Assembly: GCA_035577685.1 (NCBI GenBank)
Contig: DATLVC010000268.1
Span: forward strand, 1-6,408
Direction of reading: 5' to 3'
Source of the DNA: CAIYRG01 sp035577685
GTDB lineage: Bacteria; Pseudomonadota; Alphaproteobacteria; Micropepsales; Micropepsaceae
Length of the DNA stretch: 6,408 nucleotides
The position numbers were made by a program, and so were the translations under genes. Under the pieces are notes generated by a model, which saw only the letters and a list, made by a program, of their open reading frames with translations, did not search any database and was not told where the DNA came from. How positions within the stretch are numbered: the first letter of the stretch is position 1; each line of letters starts with the position of its first letter. Shown in pieces: positions 4,791-6,408 of this stretch.

Positions 4791-6408
4791 ATGCGGATAG
4801 GGCTGGGGAGCCGTTTCCGCGCATTGGGTGCGCGTCTATGGCCGCAACAATTGGTTGCGAACGCTGCGTTATTGCCGACAAGCGGCACGGCCATCGCGCA
4901 GCCTTCCGTAGCGGGCGTAATCTCGGCGTTATGGGACGCCGCGCAACGCAATCTCGGCGCGGAGCAGGAGCGCTGGTTTCCCTGGTCCGTGGTTGCCTTT
5001 GGCGCGGGTATCGCGGTCTATTTCGCGCTCCTGACCGAGCCCTCGCTTTTCCTGGCCGGCGCTGTGGCTGCTGCGGCGATCTCATGCGCGGCTCTCCAGC
5101 CGCAAACCGGCGGCAATGCGATGCGTTTTCTCTGCGTCCTGATTGCGGCCGGCGGGTTCGGATTCGCAGCCGCCAAGCTGCGCAGCATCCGCATCGATGC
5201 ACCCGTCATAACGCGTGACATCGGGCCGGTTAAGCTAACCGGCCGGATCGAAAGCGTGGACATCCGGGCGCCCAATCGGGCGCGTATTGTTCTTGCGCCG
5301 GTCGCGATCGGCGACGCGAAGGCCAAGCCGCCGCGTTATCTCCGCCTGACCATGATCGGAGCCAAATCCGTAGCTGCAGCGCAGCCGGGCGCAATGGTTT
5401 CGGCCCTGGCAGTGCTGCGTCCGCCACCCGAACCGGCCATACCGGGCGGCTATGATTTTGCTCGCTGGGCCTATTTCCAGGGCATCGGCGGCGTCGGCTT
5501 CACCTATGGCGCGCCGAAGTTGGTCGAAGCGCCACCGGCGCCAGGTTTCGCCGACTCCGTGCAGAGCGGAGTCGAGAATCTGCGGCTGGCTATGACACGT
5601 CGCATCACTGCCGCCATTCCGGGGCCAGACGGCAACATCGCGGCCGCACTCATCACCGGTGAACGCGGTGAGATCGACGATGAAGACAATCAGGCCTATC
5701 GCGATTCCGGCCTTGCCCATGTGCTGTCGATTTCGGGGGTGCATCTGGCGCTCGCGGGCCTCGGGATTTTCTGGGCGCTCCGGGCGCTGCTCGCGTTGTG
5801 GCCATGGCTTGCGCTGACGCAGCCGATCAAGAAATGGGCCGCAATCGCTGCATTCGCGAGTTCCAGTTTCTATCTCGCCATCAGTGGCGGCGGCTCGCCG
5901 GCAGTGCGCTCTTATCTGATGCTTTCGATGATGTTGCTGGGTGTGCTGGCTGACCGTCCCGCATTGTCCATGCGCGCGGTGGCGCTGGCGGCACTGGTGC
6001 TCTTGGCCTATGAGCCCGAAGACATTGTGGACCCGAGTTTCCAGATGTCGTTTGCAGCCGTCATCGGCCTGATCGCGCTGGCCGAATGGGGATCGTCACG
6101 GCCGCGCGATGATTTGCCGGCGCAGGGACGTGTCTCCTTTCTGTGGCGCAAAGCGCGGCGCTATGTTTTTGGCATGCTGCTTGCGAGCATTGTCGCGACG
6201 CTCGCGACCACGCCCTTCGCGATCTATCATTTCGACCGCGCCGGCGCTTATTCGCTCCTAGCGAACGCGCTGGCCGAACCGGTGGTCGCTTTCGTCATCA
6301 TGCCGTTTGCGGCCATTGCCGTGATTCTCATGCCGTTGGGACTCGAGGCGGGGCCGTTATGGCTCATGGGATGGGGCGTCCACGTGATGACGGCCATTGC
6401 GCATTGGG
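4791..6408 (+). CDS. comEC: ComEC/Rec2 family competence DNA channel (3' end outside window)
   Basis: Inner-membrane protein that carries single-stranded DNA into the cytoplasm during natural transformation. The frame is open from ATG 4791 to the window edge: 539 residues, no stop. An in-frame TAG at 4761-4763 and the absence of another start make 4791 the start; its ribosome site is weak (GGATAGAG). Residues 1-60 are a cytoplasmic or amphipathic leader. EQERWFPW (58-65) opens three membrane segments (about 65-82, 85-103, 111-129). An OB-fold-like stretch follows (about 133-240, VKLTGRIESV). The Competence domain begins near 285 with ALITGERG, then the hallmark LSISGVHLALAG (312-323) and DPSFQMSFAAV (414-424), with several more helices. 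Any C-terminal metallo-beta-lactamase-like domain would lie beyond the edge. It diverges from gltX, with 52-61 bp between start codons. Many alphaproteobacteria keep comEC without proven competence. Confidence 0.95.
   Translation, partial: MRIGLGSRFRALGARLWPQQLVANAALLPTSGTAIAQPSVAGVISALWDAAQRNLGAEQERWFPWSVVAFGAGIAVYFALLTEPSLFLAGAVAAAAISCAALQPQTGGNAMRFLCVLIAAGGFGFAAAKLRSIRIDAPVITRDIGPVKLTGRIESVDIRAPNRARIVLAPVAIGDAKAKPPRYLRLTMIGAKSVAAAQPGAMVSALAVLRPPPEPAIPGGYDFARWAYFQGIGGVGFTYGAPKLVEAPPAPGFADSVQSGVENLRLAMTRRITAAIPGPDGNIAAALITGERGEIDDEDNQAYRDSGLAHVLSISGVHLALAGLGIFWALRALLALWPWLALTQPIKKWAAIAAFASSSFYLAISGGGSPAVRSYLMLSMMLLGVLADRPALSMRAVALAALVLLAYEPEDIVDPSFQMSFAAVIGLIALAEWGSSRPRDDLPAQGRVSFLWRKARRYVFGMLLASIVATLATTPFAIYHFDRAGAYSLLANALAEPVVAFVIMPFAAIAVILMPLGLEAGPLWLMGWGVHVMTAIAHW

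Noticed and set aside
4735..5202. 155-codon minus-strand frame overlapping the comEC start and the gltX leader
   Set aside because: The translation is almost entirely arginine, proline, alanine and serine with no domain, typical of a noncoding strand in GC-rich DNA.
5235..5744. 169-codon minus-strand frame inside comEC
   Set aside because: It is antisense to the continuous ComEC frame, which contains the ISGVH hallmark; the minus frame has no supporting motif.

Overview
The window looks like part of an alphaproteobacterial chromosome, probably from Hyphomicrobiales (Rhizobiales) or a nearby order. The reasons are a GC-rich, strongly biased third codon position, an alphaproteobacterial type II citrate synthase, and the gene order gltA-gltX with comEC divergent from gltX, which I recall from rhizobia and relatives. 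The genus cannot be fixed from this sequence.

Layout, left to right. Bases 2-67 carry the last 21 codons of a plus-strand gene, possibly lpxB. Bases 68-116 are a short convergent gap with four tandem 7-bp repeats and two overlapping inverted repeats. A tightly packed minus-strand run follows, read right to left: gltX (4729/4738 to 3317), a 116-nt gap, gltA (3200 to 1884), a 12-nt gap, a 69-residue single-pass membrane protein (1871 to 1662), a 14-nt gap, an exported dienelactone-hydrolase-family protein (1647 to 874), a 4-nt gap, and a second paralogous exported hydrolase (869 to 117). At the right, comEC starts at 4791 on the plus strand and is still open at base 6408. It is cut by the window edge and is represented here by 539 residues.

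Roles. GltX charges tRNA with glutamate, GltA opens the TCA cycle, and ComEC is the inner-membrane channel for transforming DNA. These are conserved neighbours rather than one pathway. The accessory part is the three-gene block between gltA and the plus-strand gene end: a membrane microprotein and two secreted alpha/beta hydrolases. Their short gaps and the lack of an obvious U-tract terminator suggest read-through from gltA. The substrates of the hydrolases and the role of the small protein cannot be read from the sequence.

No tRNA, rRNA, insertion sequence, CRISPR array or phage gene was seen. No stretch over 300 bases lacks a gene. I found no clearly novel system. The most interesting items are the gltA-linked microprotein/hydrolase block and the heptamer repeat array.
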